Shown here piece after piece: positions 1 through 6,093 of a DNA stretch of 6,093 nt. The DNA comes from Candidatus Enterousia merdequi (GTDB lineage: Bacteria; Pseudomonadota; Alphaproteobacteria; Rs-D84). Location: positions 1-6,093 of the forward strand of contig JAGHTM010000088.1 in NCBI GenBank assembly GCA_018065345.1, given 5' to 3'. The notes under the pieces are model-generated. The model worked only from the letters and a program-made list of their open reading frames with translations, did not search any database and was not told the DNA's origin. A program made the position numbers and the translations under genes. Every line of letters begins with the position of its first letter. Positions within the stretch are counted from its first letter, which is position 1.

Positions 1-1091
1 AATTTTTCAATTATACGATTTAATAAACTGGTTGGTGTGTCCAGATTAGATAAATCCCATTGTTCGTATATGCGTTTGAATAAATTTTGAACCCCGGTTC
101 CGTGTTCTGCAGATATTGCCAATATAAGAGGTTTTATGATTTGATGAAAAGAATCACTAAATTGATGTTTTAATTTTAACAATTTGTCTTCTTTTTCATT
201 TTCATCAACCAAGTCCCATTTGTTTAATGCTACACATAAAATTTTACCAGCATCATAAACACGCGATGCGATGGATAATGCCTGATTTTCAATGTTTTTA
301 GTTGCATCAACTATTAAAATAACAATGTCTGATTTTTCAATAGCGTCCAAAGATTTTAATGCGGACAATGTTTCAACATCGTCTGTGACGCCAGATTTTC
401 TGCGAAGTCCAGCCGTATCCATTAACACAATATCGCGGCCATAAAAACGTGTTGGTATTTTTACAGTATCACGTGTAATACCTGGGGCATCCATAACAAT
501 TTGACGTTTTTCGCCCAATACACGATTTACAAAAGTTGATTTTCCAACATTAGGTTGTCCAAGGACTGCAATTTTGATTTCTTTTTTTTCTTCTTCTAAT
601 ATTTCAGTGCCACCAATTTTATCCAAGAATTCAAATATGTCATCAAAACCACGTTTGTGTTCTGCAGATATCAAAATAGGTTCGCCAAACCCAAGTTTAT
701 AAAAATCATTTATATCTGATAATCTCTTATTTGATTCGCATTTATTGACCAACAAAAGGGCAGGTGCTTTACTTTTTTTATGAACAAGTTTTGCCCATTC
801 TAAATCCATAGGTGACAACCCAACGCGACCATCAACTACAAATAAAATTGCATCTGCATTTGATATAGCGTTTATTGCAATATCTGTCGAATCGTGTGCT
901 ATGCCAGATTTAGCGTTTTCAAGCCCGGCAGTATCAAATACTGTCCATGGACGATTAGGCATATTACCAGATACCATATCACGTGTGACCCCAGGTCTGT
1001 CGTGAACAAGAGCATCTCTGGAGTTTGTTAGTGCATTAAAAAGTGTTGATTTACCAGTATTAGGACGACCAACTATAACGATTTTTTTCAT
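1..1091 (-). CDS. der: GTPase Der (EngA), ribosome assembly factor, 3' end outside window
   Basis: Der is a tandem two-domain GTPase needed for late assembly of the 50S ribosomal subunit; it acts in the cytoplasm. The first 363 codons are present. Domain 1 shows G1 GRPNTGKS (residues 8-15), G3 DTAG (53-56), G4 NKCE (116-119) and G5 SAE (142-144). Domain 2 shows G1 GQPNVGKS (178-185), G3 DTAG (225-228), G4 NKWD (290-293) and G5 SAE (327-329). The C-terminal KH-like domain (family length about 440-490 residues) lies mostly beyond the left edge. NKCE replaces NKxD in the first G4; Glu there is seen in alphaproteobacterial Der, so this is probably not a defect. Two in-frame ATGs are possible, 1103 and 1091. 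The inner one is preferred because TGGA precedes it at about 8 nt and a promoter lies close upstream. No stop codon is seen, so the gene continues out of the window. Confidence 0.97.
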   Translation of the reverse strand, partial: MKKIVIVGRPNTGKSTLFNALTNSRDALVHDRPGVTRDMVSGNMPNRPWTVFDTAGLENAKSGIAHDSTDIAINAISNADAILFVVDGRVGLSPMDLEWAKLVHKKSKAPALLLVNKCESNKRLSDINDFYKLGFGEPILISAEHKRGFDDIFEFLDKIGGTEILEEEKKEIKIAVLGQPNVGKSTFVNRVLGEKRQIVMDAPGITRDTVKIPTRFYGRDIVLMDTAGLRRKSGVTDDVETLSALKSLDAIEKSDIVILIVDATKNIENQALSIASRVYDAGKILCVALNKWDLVDENEKEDKLLKLKHQFSDSFHQIIKPLILAISAEHGTGVQNLFKRIYEQWDLSNLDTPTSLLNRIIEK

Positions 1092-1115
1092 GTTTTTTTC
1101 CATTGATTTTTTATA

Positions 1116-1143
1116 ATTATAAAGCAAAAATATAAATAATCAA
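1116..1143 (-). promoter_or_regulatory. Candidate sigma-70-type promoter for der
   Basis: Read on the minus strand, TTGATT (1143-1138), a 16-nt spacer and a perfect TATAAT (1121-1116) precede der. Transcription would start near 1109, giving a leader of only about 6 nt to the ATG at 1103 or about 18 nt to the ATG at 1091; this favours 1091 as start. The element shares the short divergent gap with the Yip1-like gene. Found by eye in AT-rich DNA, so chance matches are possible. Confidence 0.5.
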
Positions 1144-1160
1144 ATCAAGGGGTGTAAAAA

Positions 1161-1766
1161 ATGAAAGGAAATAGAATTAAAAAAAGAAATTTTTTGCTTA
1201 AATTATTAGATATATTCTTTCGCCCTAAATACTTTTTTAGTCGTATAGTTGCTGATGGCAAAATGGAAGATGCTATATTAAAGGCCTTTATTTGGGGACT
1301 CGTAGGCGGCATTTTGGTTTTAATAATGAATTTATGCCATGGCAATACATTTAATATTTTTGCTTTGTTCAGAGCAATTATAGTTTTTCCTGTATCTGCT
1401 GTCTTGTTGTTGTTTGTTGGTGCTGGTTTGATGATGTTGATATCTGAAATCACAGGTGGCGAACGCGATTGGGAGATTGCAGTCAAAGGTATTGCTTCTA
1501 TATTTTTTGTGTATCCTTTGGCATTGCTTTTGAATACATTGGCTTTTGATTGTACGTCTATTTGGTTGATTTCTATTTTAGTAGATATTTATATGCTGTT
1601 TTTAGTTTATAACATAGCAGTATATTGTATGCGTGGAAAACGTGTCAGTGTATTGTTTGTTATAATGGTCGGTGCTGTGTTATTAGCATCGTTATACATA
1701 TCAAATTACAGAACTTTGTGGTTTTTGGTTAAAAATATTTCTGCTACATTGACTTGCATAGGGTAA
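1161..1766 (+). CDS. Yip1-like multi-pass inner membrane protein, function unknown
   Basis: A 201-residue, very hydrophobic protein. A basic N-terminal tail (KGNRIKKRN) leads into an amphipathic stretch with FFRPKYFFSRI (residues 19-29), resembling the 'L..f..P..ff..i' opening of bacterial Yip1/YIP1-domain proteins. About five membrane helices follow, near residues 43-58, 70-95, 108-128, 133-155 and 162-180. GGERDW (99-104) forms a polar loop between helices two and three. The start is supported by AAGGGG at 1147-1152, 8 nt before ATG. It is transcribed away from der and ends 2 nt from the convergent porin gene stop, with no room for a terminator between them. Yip1-family membership is inferred from topology and the opening motif; no catalytic residues are evident, and no function is assigned. 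Confidence 0.8.
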   Translation: MKGNRIKKRNFLLKLLDIFFRPKYFFSRIVADGKMEDAILKAFIWGLVGGILVLIMNLCHGNTFNIFALFRAIIVFPVSAVLLLFVGAGLMMLISEITGGERDWEIAVKGIASIFFVYPLALLLNTLAFDCTSIWLISILVDIYMLFLVYNIAVYCMRGKRVSVLFVIMVGAVLLASLYISNYRTLWFLVKNISATLTCIG

Positions 1767-1768
1767 TA

Positions 1769-2809
1769 TTAAAAACCAGATTTTATTCCAATAGATAGAA
1801 ATGGTGTTGTGTCTGCCAACCCACCGGACATCAGTATTGCGGTGTTTTCTGAATATTTATAACGAAATGAAGCAATAACAGTATTTGTATAATCGCCTTG
1901 TAATTTTTCATTTGTTATTTTGTCTTTGTGTTCCCATACGTTTGTATCAGAAAACAGATAATTCAAAGAAACAGTGTATTGTAATAAATCATAACTGAAT
2001 CCTGTGCCAGCAATCAAACCGTCTGCTGATTTATATTCTGGGTTTTTATCATAAATCATACGAAACGATGTTCCCCATATTAAACTGTTGTATTGAAGAT
2101 TTATTCCCAAAGCGATTTGTGAGCGCCAATCTGCATATACCGATGGAGAATAAGAGTTTTCTTCGTATCCGTTTGGTTTATCCATATAAGACAAAGCCAG
2201 AGAATAGGCGGATTTTAATTTTCCGTGTGGTTGTTTGAATTTGAACGCCATGTCAACAGCATAATCATAATCGTCACCACCGGCTGCAAAAGATAATCCG
2301 TATTGACCGTATTCTGTTTGACGAGTTGCTAGATTTAATCGCAAAGATTCGTGCCCGCTGACAGCAGTAGTGTCAGAAATTAAAATGCGATTCAAATCAA
2401 GTTTCTTATACAATATAGATTTTTCATTTAATCTTAAATGTCCAACATCTGGAAGCCCAAGCCCCATTTTTCGCGCAATAGAATGTGTAAGACCAAATTC
2501 TGCGCGTCCATAATTTTTGTCTTCGAATAAAATAAATCCATCATGAACATATTCGCCTTCTTCGGTGCAATCACTGTCGATAGAATAAACAGCACCCAAA
2601 CGTTGTGACGCGTTTAATTTGTAAATAACTTGACCCTTGACATCCCAATCACTTATAAATTGGTTTTGTTCGTCTTTTGGTTGCAAAGTTCCAATCATTC
2701 CGTCCGCATCTAATTTGAAAGTCCAATTATTGATATTGTAATCAAGGGCGTACGCGTTGGAAAATATTCCCATACATAAAACGATGAAAGATATTTTTTT
2801 GAAATTCAT
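1769..2809 (-). CDS. Porin-like outer membrane beta-barrel protein
   Basis: A 346-residue exported protein. It has a Sec signal peptide (MNFKKISFIV onward) with likely cleavage after NAYA (residue 21). The mature part alternates polar and hydrophobic/aromatic residues in short strands and ends in Gly-Phe; a terminal Phe is the usual BAM recognition signature of outer membrane barrels. Segments such as YGRAEFGLTHS and GQYGLSFAAGG look like strands of Gram-negative porins (Porin_4/OmpC-like superfamily), and the length fits a 16-strand porin. It presumably forms a diffusion channel; substrate specificity cannot be read. The ATG starts one base after the rpoH stop, with GGA 8 nt upstream inside the end of rpoH, so it is probably co-transcribed and translationally coupled with rpoH. 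It converges on the Yip1-like gene with a 2-nt gap. Confidence 0.85.
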   Translation of the reverse strand: MNFKKISFIVLCMGIFSNAYALDYNINNWTFKLDADGMIGTLQPKDEQNQFISDWDVKGQVIYKLNASQRLGAVYSIDSDCTEEGEYVHDGFILFEDKNYGRAEFGLTHSIARKMGLGLPDVGHLRLNEKSILYKKLDLNRILISDTTAVSGHESLRLNLATRQTEYGQYGLSFAAGGDDYDYAVDMAFKFKQPHGKLKSAYSLALSYMDKPNGYEENSYSPSVYADWRSQIALGINLQYNSLIWGTSFRMIYDKNPEYKSADGLIAGTGFSYDLLQYTVSLNYLFSDTNVWEHKDKITNEKLQGDYTNTVIASFRYKYSENTAILMSGGLADTTPFLSIGIKSGF

Positions 2810-2810
2810 T

Positions 2811-3743
2811 TTAATTTTCCGTTTTGATAAGTTTTGGTGTGTTTGATTCTTTTAACATAGCTTCACGCAATTTATTGAAAGCGCGTTCTTCTATTTGACG
2901 AACACGTTCGCGCGAAATGTTATATTTTTTTGATAATGTTTCAAGTGTTGCCGCAGGGTCAGATAATCTTCGTGCTTGTAATATTTCACGGTCGCGTTCT
3001 GGTAAAAGAGATAAATGTTTTTTTAATAATTCGTATCCACGACGTTTGAATTCAAGTTGTTCTAAACCTTCTTCGATATTTATTTTAGAATCTGCCATAT
3101 TAGACAACATATCTTTGGCATCAGAATCAGAACTAAGTGGAGCGTTTAATGAAACATCACGTGCAGACATACGGGTTGCGACACGTTCAACGTCGCTTTC
3201 TGGAACAGATAAATATTCTGCGATTTGTTTTGTTTGTTCATCAGATAGATTGTTATCCATTATTCCAAGTGCACGTTTAGCGCGAGTTAAATTGAAAAAT
3301 ACACGTTTTTGATTTGCAGAACTTCCCAGTTTTACAATAGACCAATTATTTAATATTGTTTCATAGATTTCAGCCTTGATCCAAAACATAGCGTATGTAG
3401 AAAAACGAAAACCACGTTCTGGGTCAAATTTTTGAAGTGCTTGCATCAGTCCCATATTACCACTTGCAATCAAATCAGATACTGGCAAACCATAATTTTT
3501 GAAATCATAAGCCACCGATACGACAAGGCGTAAATGCGAAGCAACCAATTTTTCAGCGGCCATATTATCGTGTTCTTGAACCCATCGAGAAGCATATTCG
3601 TATTCTTGTTCGGCAGATAATATAGGGAATTTTTGGATTTCGTTGATGTATTTAGCCAAACTTACATCATCGCCGGCCCCATAAACTGGTAATGCAGAAT
3701 TATTTGTTGTCGCCGGTAAAGTTGTCTTGATTTGCTTTTTCAT
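2811..3743 (-). CDS. rpoH: RNA polymerase sigma-32 factor RpoH (heat-shock sigma factor)
   Basis: A group 3 sigma-70-family factor of 310 residues, slightly longer than the usual 285-300. RpoH directs RNA polymerase to heat-shock promoters. Region 2 spans about 65-137, with LRLVVSVAYDF, DLIASGNMGLMQALQKFDP and RFSTYAMFWIKAEI, followed by NWSIVKLG. The RpoH box, which separates RpoH from RpoD, is QKRVFFNLT (145-153). Region 4 (about 243-294) holds LPERDREIL and a helix-turn-helix with SKKYNISRERVRQIEERAFNKL. No region 1.1 is present, as expected. The ATG at 3743 has no Shine-Dalgarno and lies only a few bases below the likely -10 boxes, so the mRNA may be nearly leaderless. No other in-frame start lies in the short gap. 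It is divergent from the YfgM-like gene and followed directly by the porin gene. Confidence 0.96.
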   Translation of the reverse strand: MKKQIKTTLPATTNNSALPVYGAGDDVSLAKYINEIQKFPILSAEQEYEYASRWVQEHDNMAAEKLVASHLRLVVSVAYDFKNYGLPVSDLIASGNMGLMQALQKFDPERGFRFSTYAMFWIKAEIYETILNNWSIVKLGSSANQKRVFFNLTRAKRALGIMDNNLSDEQTKQIAEYLSVPESDVERVATRMSARDVSLNAPLSSDSDAKDMLSNMADSKINIEEGLEQLEFKRRGYELLKKHLSLLPERDREILQARRLSDPAATLETLSKKYNISRERVRQIEERAFNKLREAMLKESNTPKLIKTEN

Positions 3744-3755
3744 AACTTTTATTAT
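3727..3755 (+). promoter_or_regulatory. Weak candidate promoter for the yfgM-bamB-like pair
   Basis: On the plus strand TTGATT (3727-3732), 17 nt and TATTAT (3750-3755) are properly spaced to drive the gene at 3799. This box lies over the first codons of divergent rpoH, and its -10 sits on the rpoH -10, so the two promoters would compete. An alternative -10, TATAAA at 3771-3776, has no good -35. Low confidence because the DNA is AT-rich. Confidence 0.3.
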
Positions 3756-3783
3756 AGTATAGCAATAAAATATAAATTATCAA
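3751..3783 (-). promoter_or_regulatory. Candidate rpoH promoter with overlapping -10 boxes
   Basis: On the minus strand TTGATA (3783-3778), a 16-nt spacer and TATACT (3761-3756) form a good sigma-70-type promoter. A second -10-like TATAAT (3756-3751) overlaps it by one base. The first would start transcription near 3749, about 6 nt before the rpoH ATG; the second would start nearly at the ATG. Either gives a very short or absent leader. Assigned by eye. Confidence 0.45.
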
Positions 3784-3798
3784 GATAGGAGATTCAAT

Positions 3799-4452
3799 AT
3801 GACAAGTATCTTAGAAAGAAATAAAAATGTTAAAGCACCGGTAAAAAAGACACGTGAAGAATATGCCGAAGACGCTCTTTATCGTGAAGTTTGGGAAGAT
3901 GTGAACAACGAAAAAACACAACAATTTTTGAAAAAATATTGGCGTTATATTGCTGGTGGGGCTTTGGCAATAATGATTGTCGTTTCTGGAATACAACTTG
4001 GAACACGTATGTATAATGCTTCAAGAATTGCCAGAGCAGAAGTTTATGAATCTGCTATTGCAAATGTTGATGCAAATGCTTTGGCTAATTTGGCAAAAGA
4101 TACATCTGGGGCAACTTCGGATTTGGCTTTGTTCCAAGCATATTTAATAGATAAAGATATTAAAAAGTTAGAAGATTTGGCGAACAACGGTCATACACCA
4201 GATTTCAAAGATTTGGCTAAATTACATATTGCTAGTATAAATGGCGATAAAATGGAAACGAAAGAATTTGTGAAATATTTATCAAGTATGGATACAAAAC
4301 ATTCGCCGTTCTTTTATACATCACGTTTAATGGTTGCGCAAAAATATCTTGCAGATGGCGATAAAGAATCTGCTGATAAAATCTTAGATAAAATAATAAA
4401 TGACAAAGTTGCACCAGCAAGTATTTCTGCAACAGCACAAACATTAAAATAG
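3799..4452 (+). CDS. YfgM-like membrane-anchored TPR_21-family protein
   Basis: A 217-residue protein with a cytoplasmic N-terminal tail. The segment LYREVWEDVNNEKTQQFLKK (28-46) matches the conserved opening of alphaproteobacterial TPR_21/YfgM-like proteins. One transmembrane helix follows (about 50-68, YIAGGALAIMIVVSGIQLG), then an alpha-helical periplasmic domain with degenerate TPR-like helices (about 72-215), including MVAQKYLADGDKESADKIL near 178-196. In enterobacteria YfgM binds the SecYEG translocon and periplasmic chaperones; that role is assumed here from family and from the BamB-like gene 10 nt downstream. Start choice is firm: AGGAG (3787-3791) lies 7 nt before ATG. The stop is TAG. 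The gene is divergent from rpoH. Confidence 0.83.
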   Translation: MTSILERNKNVKAPVKKTREEYAEDALYREVWEDVNNEKTQQFLKKYWRYIAGGALAIMIVVSGIQLGTRMYNASRIARAEVYESAIANVDANALANLAKDTSGATSDLALFQAYLIDKDIKKLEDLANNGHTPDFKDLAKLHIASINGDKMETKEFVKYLSSMDTKHSPFFYTSRLMVAQKYLADGDKESADKILDKIINDKVAPASISATAQTLK

Positions 4453-4465
4453 GGCATATGTTTTG
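4451..4465 (+). promoter_or_regulatory. Shine-Dalgarno and TTG start of the BamB-like gene
   Basis: AGGG (4451-4454) overlaps the TAG stop of the preceding gene and sits 8 nt before TTG (4463-4465), which opens a perfect lipoprotein signal (KKVFLILLSLFVISAC). The ATG at 4458 is in another frame and reads ATG-TTT-TGA, so it cannot start the gene. The overlap of the Shine-Dalgarno with the upstream stop suggests translational coupling. Confidence 0.75.
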
Positions 4466-5188
4466 AAAAAAGTATTTTTGATTTTATTGTCTTTGTTCGT
4501 AATATCGGCATGTTCAAAACACGATCCGATATTATCTGGTGTTCGCCAAGATATATTTGATAACACAGAAATATCTGTATCAAATCAACCAGTGCCTGAT
4601 TTAAGTTCAGAAAAAAATATATCTGGTGATAAAAATTGCGAATACAGTCAAGATTCTTCAAATAATATATTTTTCCAAGATAAAAAAATATTTACTGGGT
4701 TTGCGCCTGATACAGTTGTTAAAAACAAACAATCGCCAGTATGCGCTGGACAATACATATATACTGGTTTAACAACTGGTGAAGTAATTAAAATAAACAC
4801 AAATAATCATAATGTCGTTTGGATGACAGATGTTTTTCGTGCTAATAATTTAACTGGTGGTGCATCTGTTGTTGATATTGTTGCGCATGTTGGTGTTTAT
4901 GGTGGGTATGTGTACGCTGGGGGACTTGGAGATGCATTTTGTAAATTAAATGCAAGTAATGGCGATAAAATATGGTGTGTAAATATATCTGTACCAGTTG
5001 ATTTTATAATAGTTGATGATTTTATTTTTGTTGTTGGTACAGATAACAATTTATATGCAATAAATTCAAATAATGGTAAAGTTTATTGGAAAAGTGAAAT
5101 AAACAAACAAACAAAGCCAACATTTAATAAAGAATATATTGTGGTTGGTCGTCAAAAAATAAATTATAAAGACGGTTCAGAAAAATAA
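4463..5188 (+). CDS. BamB-like PQQ/beta-propeller lipoprotein, unusually short
   Basis: A 241-residue predicted lipoprotein. The lipobox ISAC puts the lipidated Cys at residue 17. A disordered Ser/Asn/Asp-rich linker runs to about residue 75. Three propeller blades with the PQQ-repeat pattern 'YVY.G...G.v..ln...G...W' follow: 96-120, 149-171 and 187-209. A fourth begins (YIVVG, 225-229) and breaks off. BamB is the outer membrane lipoprotein of the BAM complex that inserts barrel proteins; its full form is an eight-bladed propeller of roughly 370-450 residues. The protein therefore lacks more than half the propeller. No frameshifted remainder is visible after the TAA; a promoter and a microsatellite follow at once. 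It may be a degraded or truncated bamB, or a reduced version. Position behind a YfgM-like gene supports BamB kinship. The start is TTG, supported by a Shine-Dalgarno and the lipoprotein signal. Confidence 0.72.
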   Translation: MKKVFLILLSLFVISACSKHDPILSGVRQDIFDNTEISVSNQPVPDLSSEKNISGDKNCEYSQDSSNNIFFQDKKIFTGFAPDTVVKNKQSPVCAGQYIYTGLTTGEVIKINTNNHNVVWMTDVFRANNLTGGASVVDIVAHVGVYGGYVYAGGLGDAFCKLNASNGDKIWCVNISVPVDFIIVDDFIFVVGTDNNLYAINSNNGKVYWKSEINKQTKPTFNKEYIVVGRQKINYKDGSEK

Positions 5189-5193
5189 AACTT

Positions 5194-5220
5194 TTGTTGA
5201 TTTGTGTTTTGTGGTATAAT
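5194..5220 (+). promoter_or_regulatory. Extended -10 promoter upstream of the (CA)n ORF
   Basis: TGGTATAAT (5212-5220) is a perfect -10 with the TGn extension, which tolerates a weak -35; TTGTTG (5194-5199) is 15 nt upstream. Transcription would start near 5227, about 20 nt before the small ORF at 5246. It lies just beyond the BamB-like stop, and no terminator separates them, so read-through from the bamB transcript would add to this promoter. Confidence 0.6.
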
Positions 5221-5245
5221 ATACGGGTAAAAAAGAGAGAATAAA

Positions 5246-5311
<66 letters not shown>

Positions 5312-5335
5312 ATAGTGTTGCCAAAGATTTTTTAT

Positions 5336-5369
5336 AACCGACAAGTGCGTTCGCACTTGTCGGTTTTTT
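5336..5369 (+). terminator. Strong rho-independent terminator
   Basis: A perfect 13-bp stem pairs AACCGACAAGTGC (5336-5348) with GCACTTGTCGGTT (5353-5365) around a GTTC loop, followed by TTTT, A and TTT. On the minus strand no U-tract follows, so it acts on the plus strand. It would end transcripts from the bamB pair and from the promoter at 5212-5220. The next gene's Shine-Dalgarno begins about 10 nt after the U-run, so the hairpin sits in that gene's apparent leader. I see no clear competing antiterminator hairpin upstream. Confidence 0.93.
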
Positions 5370-5378
5370 ATTTAACAA

Positions 5379-5384
5379 AAGGAG
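5379..5384 (+). promoter_or_regulatory. Shine-Dalgarno of the Cys-rich secreted protein gene
   Basis: AAGGAG lies 10 nt before the ATG at 5395 and about 10 nt after the terminator's U-run. There is no room for a -10/-35 pair between the hairpin and this site. TTGCCA (5318-5323) resembles a -35 but has no -10 at usable spacing. Confidence 0.8.
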
Positions 5385-5394
5385 AAAAAGAAAA

Positions 5395-5949
5395 ATGAAA
5401 AACATATTAAAATATTGCGCAATCGGTTGCGCATTGTTCACAATAAATGATGCGGTTGCTGGTCGTGCTGATGATTGTGTAGAACGTATAATAATTAGTA
5501 CAGGGGGACGTGTTTGTTCTGTTACCCCAATACAAAATGACGACGAATGTAGATCTTGGACGTGTGGTGGAACAATATCATTATGTCCGGCTGGATATTA
5601 TTGTCGTAACTATGTCCAAACAGCCTGTCCAGAAGGCAAAACATCACAAGCTGGTGCAATAAGTGAAGCAGATTGTTATTACACCGATTCTGTTTTAATG
5701 ACAATGGAAAGCGATGACACAGTAAATGAAGAAATATTAAAAACGTCAGATGATGCAGTAGAAGTACAAACAGCGGCAATCTTTGAACCAAATACAATCA
5801 ATATAAATTGGAAAGACGCCGAAGGTAATACGTTTGAAACAACAACATGTGAATATGATGGTTCAATAATTACGCCAACAACAGCACCAACCAAGAAAGG
5901 ATATACATTTACTGGCTGGCGAAATCATATTGAAGATATTGACATGTAA
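5395..5949 (+). CDS. Secreted Cys-rich protein with GCC2/GCC3-like and InlB B-repeat-like segments
   Basis: A 184-residue exported protein. A signal peptide (MKNILKYCAIGCALFTINDAVA) is probably cleaved after residue 22. The mature N-terminal half has eight Cys (residues 28, 41, 52, 57, 64, 70, 78, 94). Residues 64-94, CPAGYYC...ACPEGKTSQAGAISEADC, follow the pattern of GCC2/GCC3 (ephrin-receptor-like) modules, presumably disulfide-bonded. An acidic, Thr/Ser-rich linker (about 96-132) leads to one Listeria-Bacteroides (InlB B-type, Flg_new) repeat, about 136-175: INIWK-like strand, CEYDGSIITPTTAPTKKGYTFTGW. The repeat ends the protein almost at once, without further repeats or an anchor. This suggests a small surface or secreted adhesin-like protein; the role is unknown. 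The start is supported by AAGGAG. The gene appears to depend on read-through of the terminator just upstream. A similar small exported protein gene follows after 23 nt. Confidence 0.8.
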   Translation: MKNILKYCAIGCALFTINDAVAGRADDCVERIIISTGGRVCSVTPIQNDDECRSWTCGGTISLCPAGYYCRNYVQTACPEGKTSQAGAISEADCYYTDSVLMTMESDDTVNEEILKTSDDAVEVQTAAIFEPNTININWKDAEGNTFETTTCEYDGSIITPTTAPTKKGYTFTGWRNHIEDIDM

Positions 5950-5972
5950 CAGATAAAAAAAGGAAATAAAAA

Positions 5973-6093
5973 ATGAAAAAATATATTTTGATAATATTAC
6001 CAATGATAATGATTTCCATAGATGGCTTTGGTATGATAGTTCGTCATTATAATGCTGGCGAAGAAAGACCAGGAACATGTAATATAAATGTTT
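5973..6093 (+). CDS. Start of a small exported protein, 3' end outside window
   Basis: The first 40 codons of a gene. The N-terminus MKKYILIILPMIMISIDGFG is a basic-hydrophobic export signal, followed by MIVRHYNAGEERPGTCNINV. AGGA lies about 9 nt before ATG. It begins 23 nt after the stop of the Cys-rich gene on the same strand with no terminator between, so the two are probably co-transcribed. The Cys after PGT hints at another Cys-containing secreted protein, but too little is present to name a family. Confidence 0.7.
   Translation, partial: MKKYILIILPMIMISIDGFGMIVRHYNAGEERPGTCNINV

Noticed and set aside
1145..1486. Minus-strand ORF of 113 codons opposite the Yip1-like gene
   Set aside because: Antisense to a clearly coding membrane protein with a good Shine-Dalgarno; composition looks like a shadow and there is no supported start.
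2917..3312. Plus-strand ORF of 131 codons inside rpoH
   Set aside because: Entirely antisense to the conserved regions of rpoH, with no recognisable protein pattern; a shadow frame.
4458..4466. ATG at 4458 as start of the BamB-like gene
   Set aside because: It is in another frame and stops after one codon (ATG-TTT-TGA); the TTG at 4463 gives the intact lipoprotein signal.
5395..5460. Lipobox AIGC (residues 9-12) in the Cys-rich protein
   Set aside because: Cys12 comes too early, leaving no room for a proper hydrophobic core before it; ordinary signal cleavage after AVA (residues 20-22) fits better.

Overview
The window is AT-rich, gene-dense bacterial DNA. It looks like a low-GC alphaproteobacterium, probably one of the uncultured host-associated lineages with reduced genomes. 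Reasons: Der has NKCE instead of NKxD in its first GTPase G4 motif, a variant familiar from alphaproteobacterial Der proteins; there is an RpoH-type sigma factor; and a YfgM-like TPR_21 protein sits next to a BamB-like lipoprotein. Genus and species cannot be read from the sequence.

Layout. 1-1091 (minus): der, cut by the left edge. 1161-1766 (plus): a five-helix Yip1-like membrane protein, divergent from der. 1769-3743 (minus): rpoH followed after one base by a porin-like outer membrane barrel gene. 3799-5188 (plus): a YfgM-like protein and a short BamB-like lipoprotein, divergent from rpoH. 5189-5394 (plus): a compact non-core block with an extended -10 promoter, a 21-codon ORF built on a (CA)14 microsatellite, and a perfect 13-bp intrinsic terminator. 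5395-6093 (plus): a secreted Cys-rich protein with GCC2/GCC3-like and Listeria-Bacteroides (InlB B) repeat segments, then the start of another small exported protein cut by the right edge.

How it fits together. The left 5.2 kb is housekeeping: ribosome assembly (Der), heat-shock transcription (RpoH) and envelope assembly (YfgM/BamB, porin). In many alphaproteobacteria yfgM-bamB-der are adjacent and co-oriented; here der lies about 2.7 kb away on the opposite strand, with rpoH, the porin and the Yip1-like gene between. The BamB-like protein has only about three propeller blades and ends just before the accessory block.

The most interesting element is 5194-5394. The terminator U-tract ends about ten bases before the Shine-Dalgarno of the Cys-rich gene, leaving no room for a separate promoter, so that gene appears to depend on terminator read-through. 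The small ORF in front crosses a slippage-prone (CA)14 tract. Two of the three frames beyond the tract stop at once, at TAGs in GATAGATAG. The third stays open to a TAA overlapping the first bases of the terminator stem. Gain or loss of CA units could therefore move a terminating ribosome onto the terminator and switch the surface-protein gene on. This is inference from layout, but it makes exact predictions about repeat number.
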